A DNA stretch of 48,577 bases from IMG/VR virus record IMGVR_UViG_3300025286_004360, positions 1 to 48,577 of that record; one strand, written 5' to 3'. Numbering within the stretch: position 1 is the first letter of the stretch; every line of letters begins with the position of its first letter. Below, piece after piece: positions 28,975 through 37,472 of the stretch. The DNA comes from a virus. The notes under the pieces are model-generated. The model ran no database searches. It was not told the DNA's origin and was given only the letters and a program-made list of their open reading frames with translations. The position numbers were made by a program, and so were the translations under genes.

Positions 28975-30585
28975 ATGCCTGCCATATCCGTTAAAACATT
29001 TGCCGGTGAACGGCCTAAAGTCGATCCGCGTTTACTTCCCAACGAATCAGCATCTAAAGCATACGGTTGTCATTTTGATAATGGCAACCTTTCACCGCTA
29101 AAACGCCCCGCGCTAACCGGTATATCTGTACTGCCAAACGCAAAAACAATTTACCAGCACCTAAATGAATATTGGTTTGCGTGGGACAAAGTAGTTAACG
29201 CTGTAGCGAGCCCTATAGCGGATGATCCGTGGCAACGCGTTTACTTTACCGGCGATGGTTACCCGAAGGTTACAAACAACGCTATTTTTAGTGGCTCAAA
29301 CATGCCTGCTAATGCTTACCGATTAGGCATTCAATCGCCAGAGGTGCCAATAATTGCGGTTGTTACCGATGCGGCTACCGATGAAATAGATCCTAATGAT
29401 GATGAAACGCGCTACTACACACATACTTTTGTGACTGAGCAGGGCGAAGAAGGCCCACCAGGTGAAGCGTCACAACGTATTGACATTAGATACCCTGACG
29501 AAGAAGGCACTTACGTAACGCTTGCTTTATCGCCGCCAAATGTCAATGTGTCAAACATCACTCACCGCAGGATATATCGCACAGCAACCGGCGGCGGCAT
29601 TGCTGATTATTTATTTGTTGCTGAAATCCCTATTTCTCAAAATCAATTTGTTGATGATATTCCAACGGACGAGCTAGGTTCATCACTTGATACTTACGAT
29701 TATGAAATGCCAAACGAAAACATGATTGGTTTAACGTCAATGGCGAACGGGATACTTGCGGGCTTTTTTGATAGTACCGTGTGCTTTAGTGAATCCTACC
29801 TACCATATGCCTGGCCTAGTAGTTACCAGCTAACAACCGAACATAAAATAGTTACCTGCGCTGCGCTTGGGAATACGCTTGCGGTATTAACCGAGGGCTA
29901 CCCGTATTTATTTAGTGGTATTAGCCCGGATGCGATAGCCGGCCAAAAGCTAGAGTCTAACCAATCATGCACTAGTGCACGCTCTGCGGTGATAGTTAAC
30001 GGCTCGCTTATTTACGCAAGCCCCGATGGTTTAATAGGCTTTAATGGCGGAGGGCTGTCTATGCTAACAAGCCAAATAATAACCCGCGAGCAGTGGCAAA
30101 AATACGAGCCACACACTATTGAGGCGTACCACCAGGAAGGTCGCTACTTGGCGTTTTATGGGGCCAACTTAGACAAGGCATTTATATTTGATCCAAGAAG
30201 CGGCGACTTTAGGCACTTTACCGCAACGGCTGAATGCGGGTTTAATAGCTTGGTTGATGACGCCCTTTACATTTGCAGTGGCGGAAACTTGAGCAAGTGG
30301 GAGTCAAGCTCTTCGCTAACCAATTACACATGGCGATCAAAAGACTTTGAAGCAAACGACCTTAGCTTTGCGTGCGCGATGGTAAAAGCCGTTAAGGTCA
30401 ACCTTGTTGGATTTCGCATTTACGCAGATGGAGAGGAGGTTGTTCATCTCCCCCCTGGCAGCGTGCCCAGCTGCGCATTTAGACTGCCTAACACACGCGG
30501 TAATTCATGGTCCTTTGAGGTTTACGGACAAGGCACAATTCACAGTGTTTCTATTGCAACGACTATGCGCGAGGTGGCAGCTTAA
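28975..30585 (+). CDS. Putative tail nozzle / structural protein
   Basis: 536 residues, predicted beta-rich throughout. The opening FAGERPKVDPRLLPNESASKAYG with NGNLSPLKRP is typical of large podovirus tail-tube or nozzle proteins of the tubular-B class. Later segments include TPYLFSGISPDA-like beta-propeller strands and TEQGEEGPPGEASQRIDI. It is located between the adhesin module and the large fibre gene, and its stop is directly followed by the next ATG (30586). Assigned from length, context and general resemblance; no catalytic motif is seen. Confidence 0.62.
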   Translation: MPAISVKTFAGERPKVDPRLLPNESASKAYGCHFDNGNLSPLKRPALTGISVLPNAKTIYQHLNEYWFAWDKVVNAVASPIADDPWQRVYFTGDGYPKVTNNAIFSGSNMPANAYRLGIQSPEVPIIAVVTDAATDEIDPNDDETRYYTHTFVTEQGEEGPPGEASQRIDIRYPDEEGTYVTLALSPPNVNVSNITHRRIYRTATGGGIADYLFVAEIPISQNQFVDDIPTDELGSSLDTYDYEMPNENMIGLTSMANGILAGFFDSTVCFSESYLPYAWPSSYQLTTEHKIVTCAALGNTLAVLTEGYPYLFSGISPDAIAGQKLESNQSCTSARSAVIVNGSLIYASPDGLIGFNGGGLSMLTSQIITREQWQKYEPHTIEAYHQEGRYLAFYGANLDKAFIFDPRSGDFRHFTATAECGFNSLVDDALYICSGGNLSKWESSSSLTNYTWRSKDFEANDLSFACAMVKAVKVNLVGFRIYADGEEVVHLPPGSVPSCAFRLPNTRGNSWSFEVYGQGTIHSVSIATTMREVAA

Positions 30586-33500
30586 ATGGCTAAACTTAAA
30601 AAGGGCAGCTTTCCAGGCATTGCCCGCCAAGCAAAGCAAAGTCAATCGGAAGGTGCGATCACCGAAAATATAGAGATATTAACCGGGCAACGTGGCAACG
30701 GTGAAAACAGGGCTTTGTTAGTTAAGGACCTAGTAAACTTAGATGATATGAAGCGCCGCGCGCTAATTAATAATGCTAACGGTGGCGGTGCTGGCAATCT
30801 GCCAATCGGCGGCGGTGGCGGTGTCGAGCGCCCGCACGCCCCGGTAAATTTAACGGGTACAGGCGGTTTTACTTTTATTGCATTAACATGGGATCACCCG
30901 ACCTATAGGGGCCATGCTTATGCGGAGATATGGCGCAGTGAAACGGACTCTTTTAGCAGTGCAACGCTAATCGCAACAGAAGTGACCGACATTTTTAGCG
31001 ACAGCGTAAACATGGGCACCGGTTATTACTATTGGGTGCGGTTTGTCAATGTGGCCGATATGAAAGGGCCGACCCAAGGTGCTAAAGGGCTATACGTTGA
31101 AACGCAAAAATCAGCCGAGCAGATACTAGGGGAAATAGGCGGGCTAATTGAGAAGTCGCACTTAGGGGCATTTTTAACGTCTGAGATTGACGCGATCCCC
31201 GACCTCGATAGCATACCTGGTATTTATACTATTCCTGATTTAACGCTTAAACTTAATGACGCTGAAATTGATATATCGAGCTACAAGCAAAGAGTGGAGT
31301 CTATTGATGCACAAACCGACTCGTTAGCCAGGCAGCTTATAGATTCTGCATTGCTAGGTGATAAGAATTGGGAGTCCAACACGCTCAAACTGGTATCACT
31401 GGAAACAGAGGTGGGCGATGTAAAGGCAAAAATAGATTCTGAATTTTTTACTATGGCAGAGGCGACCGAGGCAATAGCAGCGGCTACCCAAACAATTAGA
31501 GCGGAAATTGAGGATTCAGGCATATCGCTTAGCGGTAATATTTCAGAAACCTACTTTACTAAGGCTGGCACTAACGAGGCTATAGCTGCTTACGGGCAAA
31601 CTCTAAAATCGCAAATAGAGGACCCGAACGGCACAAGTATAGGCGCAGCGCTAAAGACCGATTATTACACTAAGGTTAGTACGGACGAGGCTATCAGCGA
31701 AGCAACTACCGCCATGGCCTCAACGGTAACAACCGACATTAACGCTGCAGTAGACGCAAAGCTAACGCAAAGTTACTACACTAAGTCGGATGTTGATGGG
31801 GCTATATCAGAATCAGCAACGCTTATCATATCTGAGATTCAAAACCCAGACGGCGAAGGTCTTGGCTCTATCCTGTTTAATAACTACCAAACAAAAACGG
31901 ATGCAAAAGAAACTGAGGCTAATTTAGTACAGCAACTTAACTCTGCTTATACCGAAGCATCACAAGCGGTTATTGAAAACGCATTAGCAAATGATGTGAG
32001 CGAGGAAAGAAAAACCGCCGCAGAAGCAGATATAGTTTTGCAGCAAAAAACCCTGGCGAATAAGCAAGAAGCTATTGCTAACTCATTGTTTACTATGCGT
32101 GCCGATTTAGGCGACAGTAGTGCCAAACTTAGCCAGTTACAGCAAACAATATCAACAAGCACCAGCGCAGTATCACGAAACCTGCTAGAGCTAAGCAGTA
32201 ATATAGGTGAAACAAATAGAGAGGTTGAACGCGTAAATGCTGACTTGCAGATTAACTACTCGACCACGGCTGCCACGGAAAAGGCAATAAGTGATGCGAC
32301 AACTCAACTAAAATCGACTATTGAAAACCCCGACGGCAACAGTGTAGGCGCAGATTTATACAACAACTATTCAACTACTGCGACAATGAATAGCGCTATC
32401 AGTCAGGCATCGCAATTACTCAAGTCGCAAATAGAAGATCCCAACGGGGCAAGCGTTGGCGGTGATTTAAAGGTTGTGACGACGGACCTGCAAACCAGGT
32501 ATTACACTAAGACGCTAGTTGATCAGGCGATAAGCTCGGCCACAACACAACTAAAAAGCACTATTGAGAACCCTAGCGGCAGTAGTGTTGGCGCGGATCT
32601 GTATAACAACTATTACACTAAGAGTGCTGCAAACACCGCTATAAGCAATGCAAGCACGCTTTTGAAGTCGCAAATAGAAAACCCGAACGGTGATAGCGTT
32701 GGCAGCGATATAAAAGCAATGTCGGCTGATCTGCAAAACAACTACTACACAAAGGCCAGCACTGATCAGGCCATAAGCTCGGCTACTACGCAGCTAAAGA
32801 GCGCCATTGAAAACCCGAATGGCACCAGTGTAGGCGCAAATCTTTACAAGAACTACTACACCAAATCAAGCACTGACAGTGCTATTAGTACCGCCAGCCA
32901 AATATTAAAGGCAGCTATTGAGGATGAAAACGGCAACAGCTTAGGCGCAAGCCTGCAAACTCTGAGCCAAACAGTTGCATCTAACGAGGGTGACTTCTCA
33001 GCCTTATGGGGTATAAAGGCCAACGTTAACGGTTTGCAGTCGAGCATTGGGCTTGTTAATGATGGTGTTGAGCCTATATTCGCAGTTAAAGGCGCTAAGT
33101 TTGCTATTATAACGGATCAGGATCCTACCAACTTAACACCGGTATTTGCAGTGACCGGCGGCAAGACTGTGATTAACACGGCAATAATTGACCAGGCATT
33201 TATTAAGAGCCTAGTTACAGATGATTTATTATCTAATCGCGTGCTTGTTGGCTCCCGCTTTACTTCACCTTCTATCAACTACAATCCCGCCAATGGCGCA
33301 AGGAGCAATAACTTTTCAATTGATCCGGGCGGTAACATGCTTGCTAAGAGCGCGACGCTTGAGTCGGTTACTATTAAAGACAATAACGGCAACATTGTTA
33401 TGTCGTCTACCGGTGCCATACCTTCATCTAAAGTAACTGGCCTGGGCGCTTTAGCCGCTAAAAACTCAGTGTCTTATGGCGAGGTAACAGGGAAACCCGC

Positions 33501-34128
33501 GCTGGGCTCGCTTGCTTATTTAAACTCACTTGCATATGACAGCATAACGGGCAAGCCTTCACTTGGCCCATTTGCAGGACTTAGTAAAATCTTGAGTTCG
33601 AATGTGACTACGTATATTGCTAACGGCGCTATTGGCTCTGCTCAAATAGACCAGGCGTATATCAACCAGTTGTTCGGCCAAAATGCGAGCTTTTACGGTA
33701 CTGTTTACGCGCAGAATCTTGATGGTGATGTTATTGATTTAACAACAAAGGATATTAACCGAGTTGCTAACTCTGGCTCTGGCGAAGTCGAAGTTGTGAG
33801 GTTTTCAGTTTCAAGCCAGCCATTCCAACGAAAAATAATGATTGATGGTATTAGGGTTTCTAGTAACCCATCACCAAACTTTAACGCATCGAGTACAACA
33901 CTTAAGCTTTACATGTCTGGTTACTCGACAGCTAGAGATAGCGTGACAGAGCAAACAAACCGCGATACAGGCGATAGAATATCGCCAATCTTACTTGCTA
34001 CCATTCCTGCAAACTCAAGCAGGACGGTGTACGTTAGGATAAGCAAAGGCGGCCAAGGCGAGGAGGTTTCCGCTTTACCGCAGAGAATAGTAGCGAGGGT
34101 TTTCAAGGACGGATCTACAATTTCATAA
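30586..34128 (+). CDS. Large tail fibre / host-specificity protein
   Basis: 1180 residues. A low-complexity Gly-rich linker (~64-85) precedes a fibronectin type III domain (~85-165: PHAPVNLTGTGGFTFIALTW, YYYWVRFVNVADMKGPTQG). Then come ~500 residues of coiled, repeated units (next entry). Residues ~805-900 resemble the lambda J / DUF1983 region (GLQSSIGLVNDGVEPIFAVK, FIKSLVTDDLLSNRV). Near 950-990 are tail-fibre steps GLGALAAKNSVSYGEVTGKP and DSITGKPSLG, and a beta C-terminus follows. It is probably a trimeric fibre or tip protein distinct from the DGR adhesin, so the particle may carry two receptor-binding proteins. Confidence 0.75.
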   Translation: MAKLKKGSFPGIARQAKQSQSEGAITENIEILTGQRGNGENRALLVKDLVNLDDMKRRALINNANGGGAGNLPIGGGGGVERPHAPVNLTGTGGFTFIALTWDHPTYRGHAYAEIWRSETDSFSSATLIATEVTDIFSDSVNMGTGYYYWVRFVNVADMKGPTQGAKGLYVETQKSAEQILGEIGGLIEKSHLGAFLTSEIDAIPDLDSIPGIYTIPDLTLKLNDAEIDISSYKQRVESIDAQTDSLARQLIDSALLGDKNWESNTLKLVSLETEVGDVKAKIDSEFFTMAEATEAIAAATQTIRAEIEDSGISLSGNISETYFTKAGTNEAIAAYGQTLKSQIEDPNGTSIGAALKTDYYTKVSTDEAISEATTAMASTVTTDINAAVDAKLTQSYYTKSDVDGAISESATLIISEIQNPDGEGLGSILFNNYQTKTDAKETEANLVQQLNSAYTEASQAVIENALANDVSEERKTAAEADIVLQQKTLANKQEAIANSLFTMRADLGDSSAKLSQLQQTISTSTSAVSRNLLELSSNIGETNREVERVNADLQINYSTTAATEKAISDATTQLKSTIENPDGNSVGADLYNNYSTTATMNSAISQASQLLKSQIEDPNGASVGGDLKVVTTDLQTRYYTKTLVDQAISSATTQLKSTIENPSGSSVGADLYNNYYTKSAANTAISNASTLLKSQIENPNGDSVGSDIKAMSADLQNNYYTKASTDQAISSATTQLKSAIENPNGTSVGANLYKNYYTKSSTDSAISTASQILKAAIEDENGNSLGASLQTLSQTVASNEGDFSALWGIKANVNGLQSSIGLVNDGVEPIFAVKGAKFAIITDQDPTNLTPVFAVTGGKTVINTAIIDQAFIKSLVTDDLLSNRVLVGSRFTSPSINYNPANGARSNNFSIDPGGNMLAKSATLESVTIKDNNGNIVMSSTGAIPSSKVTGLGALAAKNSVSYGEVTGKPALGSLAYLNSLAYDSITGKPSLGPFAGLSKILSSNVTTYIANGAIGSAQIDQAYINQLFGQNASFYGTVYAQNLDGDVIDLTTKDINRVANSGSGEVEVVRFSVSSQPFQRKIMIDGIRVSSNPSPNFNASSTTLKLYMSGYSTARDSVTEQTNRDTGDRISPILLATIPANSSRTVYVRISKGGQGEEVSALPQRIVARVFKDGSTIS
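32292..32930 (+). repeat. 81-residue (243-bp) internal repeats in the tail fibre
   Basis: Three units start near 32302, 32545 and 32788, with period 243 bases. Each has two half-units of the form LKSxIExPxGxSVG followed by YYTKxxxDxAIS. More diverged half-units extend upstream to about 31560. In-frame length suggests fibre elongation by unit duplication; identity between units is moderate, so recombination is not very recent. Confidence 0.8.
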
Positions 34129-34166
34129 TGGATAAACCCCCCAATATAGGTTAATATTTTATCACA

Positions 34167-34583
34167 ATGGAAAAGTCACATCTGCAATGCGTGTCATGGG
34201 ATAAACACCGTGATCGGCTTAAAGAGCCAATAACTCGAATAGGCAATATTGCAAACGACCCACACCTATACCAAGAAATCGACAAAGCCTGCTCAAACGA
34301 GTGGGCTTTTTTGTTTTTGGTGCCTGATGGTTTCTTTATCTTGTGGCCGCGCCACATTGAAAACCAAACATATATTGAGATCACTGTCGCGTCTTGCCAT
34401 GGCGGGAACGCAATGATCCGCTATCAACCACACATTATTGAGCTTGCTAAGCGTGGCAATGCTTCATTCATCGAATTTTTAACAGCTAGAAAGGGCTTTA
34501 ATAAAGCAGCTCCCCGTCATGGGTGGCGGCTCGCTTGTGAGCGTAAAGGTCTAAAAGTATGGCGCAATTATATTAGAGGTTAA
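34167..34583 (+). CDS. GNAT-like phage protein, uncertain
   Basis: 138 residues. Elements such as WAFLFLVPDGFFILWPRH, YIEITVASCHGGNAMIRY and KAAPRHGWRLACERKG recall small GNAT-fold proteins that sit before ejection-protein genes in podoviruses. The acetyl-CoA loop is not clear, so activity is doubtful. The ribosome site is poor. A terminator-like hairpin lies inside the gene (34284-34312), which is odd for an essential late gene. Next gene starts 1 base after its stop. Confidence 0.55.
   Translation: MEKSHLQCVSWDKHRDRLKEPITRIGNIANDPHLYQEIDKACSNEWAFLFLVPDGFFILWPRHIENQTYIEITVASCHGGNAMIRYQPHIIELAKRGNASFIEFLTARKGFNKAAPRHGWRLACERKGLKVWRNYIRG
34284..34312 (+). terminator. Terminator-like hairpin inside a coding region
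   Basis: AAAGCCTGCTC pairs with GAGTGGGCTTT (two G-T pairs) around an AAAC loop, followed by TTTTTTGTTTTT. It has all features of an intrinsic terminator although it encodes residues ~40-50 of the GNAT-like ORF. Antitermination would be needed for the ejection genes. Confidence 0.55.
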
Positions 34584-34584
34584 C

Positions 34585-35220
34585 ATGGGCGGTTCTACTG
34601 ACGTTAAAGAAACCGAATATGAAAAAGAGCTAGCAAAAGTATATGCCGAGGAATGGGGTTACTACCAAGACAGCATTGTACCGTTTGAAAACCAAGTTAT
34701 TGACGAAGCAAAGCAATCCAATGACGCAAGCGTTTACGATGACATAGCCGAGAACACCAATATTGGTTATAAAAAATCGTTTTCAGATGCCAGCAATAAC
34801 GCACTATCAAGCATGGAAGCCAATGGCATAAACCCCAATAGCGGCAAATTTAAAAGCGTTGTTAGTGATATGGCAGACAATGAAGCGTCAGTAACAAGCG
34901 ATGCTACGTCACGATCACAAGTGGCCGGCCAAGAGCGTTACATCGGCAAAATGAGCAATGTAATGGCGATGGGCCAAGGGCAATCACAAGAGGCGACAGC
35001 AACGCTTAGCGACATAGCAGCAAGCTCACAGCGAAAAGCGTTTAATGATGCCAACAATAGCCGACAGCAAACAGACTCAGTGTTAGGCGCTGCGGGTGCG
35101 TTGGCGGGCGCTGCAGGTAGCTATTACAGCAACTTATCACCTCCAAAGCCAGACGCAGTGATCAACCCTAACGCAGCAACACCAAGTGATATAAATAAAT
35201 CACTAATGGGAGGCGGTTAA
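34585..35220 (+). CDS. Internal virion protein candidate
   Basis: 211 residues, helical, Ala/Ser/Asn/Gln-rich, with an acidic N-terminus (VKETEYEKELAKVYAEEWGY) and a Gly/Ala-rich hydrophobic stretch (SVLGAAGALAGAAGSYYSNL, ~167-187). AGAGG ribosome site. This is typical of the first of several ejection proteins that precede the giant internal protein. No family named with confidence. Confidence 0.6.
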   Translation: MGGSTDVKETEYEKELAKVYAEEWGYYQDSIVPFENQVIDEAKQSNDASVYDDIAENTNIGYKKSFSDASNNALSSMEANGINPNSGKFKSVVSDMADNEASVTSDATSRSQVAGQERYIGKMSNVMAMGQGQSQEATATLSDIAASSQRKAFNDANNSRQQTDSVLGAAGALAGAAGSYYSNLSPPKPDAVINPNAATPSDINKSLMGGG

Positions 35221-35281
35221 TATGAGTTTCAACTTAGCAAGCAATAACGACCCCAGCAATTGGACCGTATAGGAGAAACCT

Positions 35282-35716
35282 ATGGACGATGATTTTGAAT
35301 ACGACATTTACGATGTTGATACCACCAATATCAGAACAGACAAGTATCAAAACGCCCTGGCGGATCTAACTCGCCAGCAATTTGAAGATTATAAAAACCG
35401 GTTTTTACCTGTGCAAGAAGAATTGTTTGGCCTTGCTACTAGCGACAAATTGTTAAATGAACAAATGGCTCGCAATGAAAAAAATATAAATACCTCTTTC
35501 AATCAATCGAAAGTAGCTGAGTCTCAGCGCTTAGGGCGATACGGTTTAGCGCCGGACGAAACAAAACAAAGCAGCGCCAATACAGGCTTATTAAAAAGCC
35601 TTACAACGGCCTCTATAAATAATGAAACGCGTGAATCTGTAGACGATTTACAAAACCAAATACTAACGGGGCAAGGCGGCGCGCCTAAGTCTCTAGCTGA
35701 TATTGGAGGTAAATAA
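35282..35716 (+). CDS. Internal virion protein candidate
   Basis: 144 residues, acidic start (MDDDFEYDIYDVDTT), then helical with Gln/Asn-rich stretches (RLGRYGLAPDETKQSSANTG). AGGAGAA ribosome site, and the stop overlaps the next start (TAATG). No family recognised. A 16-codon ORF (35222-35272) precedes it. Its place in the string of small genes before the giant protein suggests an ejection-complex component. Confidence 0.6.
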   Translation: MDDDFEYDIYDVDTTNIRTDKYQNALADLTRQQFEDYKNRFLPVQEELFGLATSDKLLNEQMARNEKNINTSFNQSKVAESQRLGRYGLAPDETKQSSANTGLLKSLTTASINNETRESVDDLQNQILTGQGGAPKSLADIGGK

Positions 35717-35973
35717 TGGGCTATTCAATTATGCAAGCCGGCCAAAGCACGAAGAACAAGGCCACAGGCTCACTTAAATCTCTATCTGATATGGAACAAA
35801 ACCGTGAAATGACAAATGATAATTTAAAGCAGCAAAAGAAAAGCGCTCAGATAAGCGCTACTGGTACCGGCGTTATGGCTGGCGCTATGGCAGGCGCAGA
35901 GATCGCCTCGATTGGTGGGCCTTGGGGCGCAGCAATAGGCGCAGCAATAGGTTTGGCGGCAGGTTCACTTTAA
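35716..35973 (+). CDS. Glycine-zipper ejection protein candidate
   Basis: 85 residues. The N-terminal half is polar, helical (KNKATGSLKSLSDMEQNREM). The C-terminus is a glycine-zipper membrane segment (ATGTGVMAGAMAGAEIASIG, then WGAAIGAAIGLAAGSL). Small zipper proteins can oligomerise in membranes and could help the ejected DNA channel cross the inner membrane. GGAGGTAA ribosome site, TAATG overlap. Confidence 0.62.
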   Translation: MGYSIMQAGQSTKNKATGSLKSLSDMEQNREMTNDNLKQQKKSAQISATGTGVMAGAMAGAEIASIGGPWGAAIGAAIGLAAGSL

Positions 35974-35983
35974 GGGGTAATGT

Positions 35984-37462
35984 ATGGCAGGCGCATTTGT
36001 AGATGGTGCATTGAAAGGTTTTAACATGATGGAGCGCCATCAAGAGCGGTTAGATAACAAAGCGCGATTAGCTGACCTTGACGCTTTTGAAAAGAAAAAA
36101 TACAGCGACGAACAAGGTCGCTTAGCTGACATAGACAAGCGCTATGCAAAAGAGCGCGCAGAAGAAGTGGCATTTAAAAATAAGGAGTTTGACAGTCTTC
36201 AGCAATATCGCGCAAATACACTTAGCAATGAGGATCGCAACTTTGAAGAAAAGCAAAAAAACACCCAATGGGAGCAAAACTACCAAACACAGCAAGCGAA
36301 TTGGAAAAATGACCAGCCAGCAATAGCAATGGCGTGGCAAACATACAGAGATACGGGGACTATACCGAAAGATTTAGAGCCTGTAATGCAAAGAAACAAG
36401 GCTATGGACCCTCGCACGTACACGAAGCCTGAAGTCAGAGAAAACATAAAAATGTTTGACTCATTCCTTGGTGACGTGGCGAAGACTGGGAAAATTTCAG
36501 AAATGAACTCACCAAGAGCATTGGAGCTAACAAACGCTGCTTTTTCCGACAAGCTAAATTCAACCGTTGGGCAATACAATGAAAGCATTAACTCAAAGGT
36601 GGCAAATAATAGAATTGTTAGCTATGTGCCGCTGAGTGAACCAGGCGAGCCAGTAAGGTTTGGCTTTGAGTTAGAGGTAACTTATGAAAATGGCATGAAA
36701 GAAAGAGAGCCTATGTCCAAAGGGCGAACCTCTGATCCAAACGACCCGCCTCTAGTGCTTACGCCAAAAGAGTTGTTTGGAACAGTTAAAACACGCGCAA
36801 TGATGGCCGATATGATGGAGCGCCCCGAATACTGGGACAAAATGGGGGCGCAAGTCGGCGTAAGCTTTGGCGGAGAGTCTAAAGCTGACTACCAGAAAAA
36901 GCTTGGCGCACTTCAGGATGAGATGACCAAAGCATTTGCAAAAATACAGTCTGATAGCAGTTTAGGCGCAAGCGATGAAGAAAGACAGCAAGCCGTAGAG
37001 CGAGTGAAAAATATATACCTACAAAGAATAGACCAGCTCAACAAGGCTTACGGCATTAAAAGCGAAGAAGCGCCAAAAGAAAAGAAACTAAAAGAAGGCA
37101 AGGCAAGCGGCAATAATAACGATGCGGAAAAAGCAAAAGTAAAAGCAAAAGAAGATCTTGTAAACTCAATTTTAAATGGAACAGCAAGCGCCGCACCGGC
37201 AACCCCTAGCAACTCTAACAGTGGACTAGCCGAGCCAGGCTTTTTTAACGGGCTTAGGGATGGTGCCGGAGGTAGATATAAGAACGAAGCAAAGCCAATT
37301 GATTATTCGGATATGTCTCACCTAGACAGCGTATTAACGCAGACAGGCCAAACCCTTGGCTCGGTGCCTGGCACGCTTGGCGATATTGGCGAGTATATAG
37401 GCGATGAAGCTATTTCGCCTGCGCTAGACTGGCTAACCAAAAAACCTTCTGAGAAAAAATAA
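35984..37462 (+). CDS. Large internal virion (ejection) protein
   Basis: 492 residues, mostly helical and charged, Gln/Lys/Glu-rich at the start (EERLDNKARLADLDAFEKKK-like pattern with YSDEQGRLADIDKRYAKERA), a beta-looking middle (RFGFELEVTYENGMKEREPM) and a Lys-rich linker (EKKLKEGKASGNNNDAEKAK). No enzyme motif is visible. AAGGGG ribosome site. It precedes the 2546-residue protein by 10 bases; the two probably form the core or channel. No specific family is claimed. Confidence 0.62.
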   Translation: MAGAFVDGALKGFNMMERHQERLDNKARLADLDAFEKKKYSDEQGRLADIDKRYAKERAEEVAFKNKEFDSLQQYRANTLSNEDRNFEEKQKNTQWEQNYQTQQANWKNDQPAIAMAWQTYRDTGTIPKDLEPVMQRNKAMDPRTYTKPEVRENIKMFDSFLGDVAKTGKISEMNSPRALELTNAAFSDKLNSTVGQYNESINSKVANNRIVSYVPLSEPGEPVRFGFELEVTYENGMKEREPMSKGRTSDPNDPPLVLTPKELFGTVKTRAMMADMMERPEYWDKMGAQVGVSFGGESKADYQKKLGALQDEMTKAFAKIQSDSSLGASDEERQQAVERVKNIYLQRIDQLNKAYGIKSEEAPKEKKLKEGKASGNNNDAEKAKVKAKEDLVNSILNGTASAAPATPSNSNSGLAEPGFFNGLRDGAGGRYKNEAKPIDYSDMSHLDSVLTQTGQTLGSVPGTLGDIGEYIGDEAISPALDWLTKKPSEKK

Positions 37463-37472
37463 AGAGAACGAA

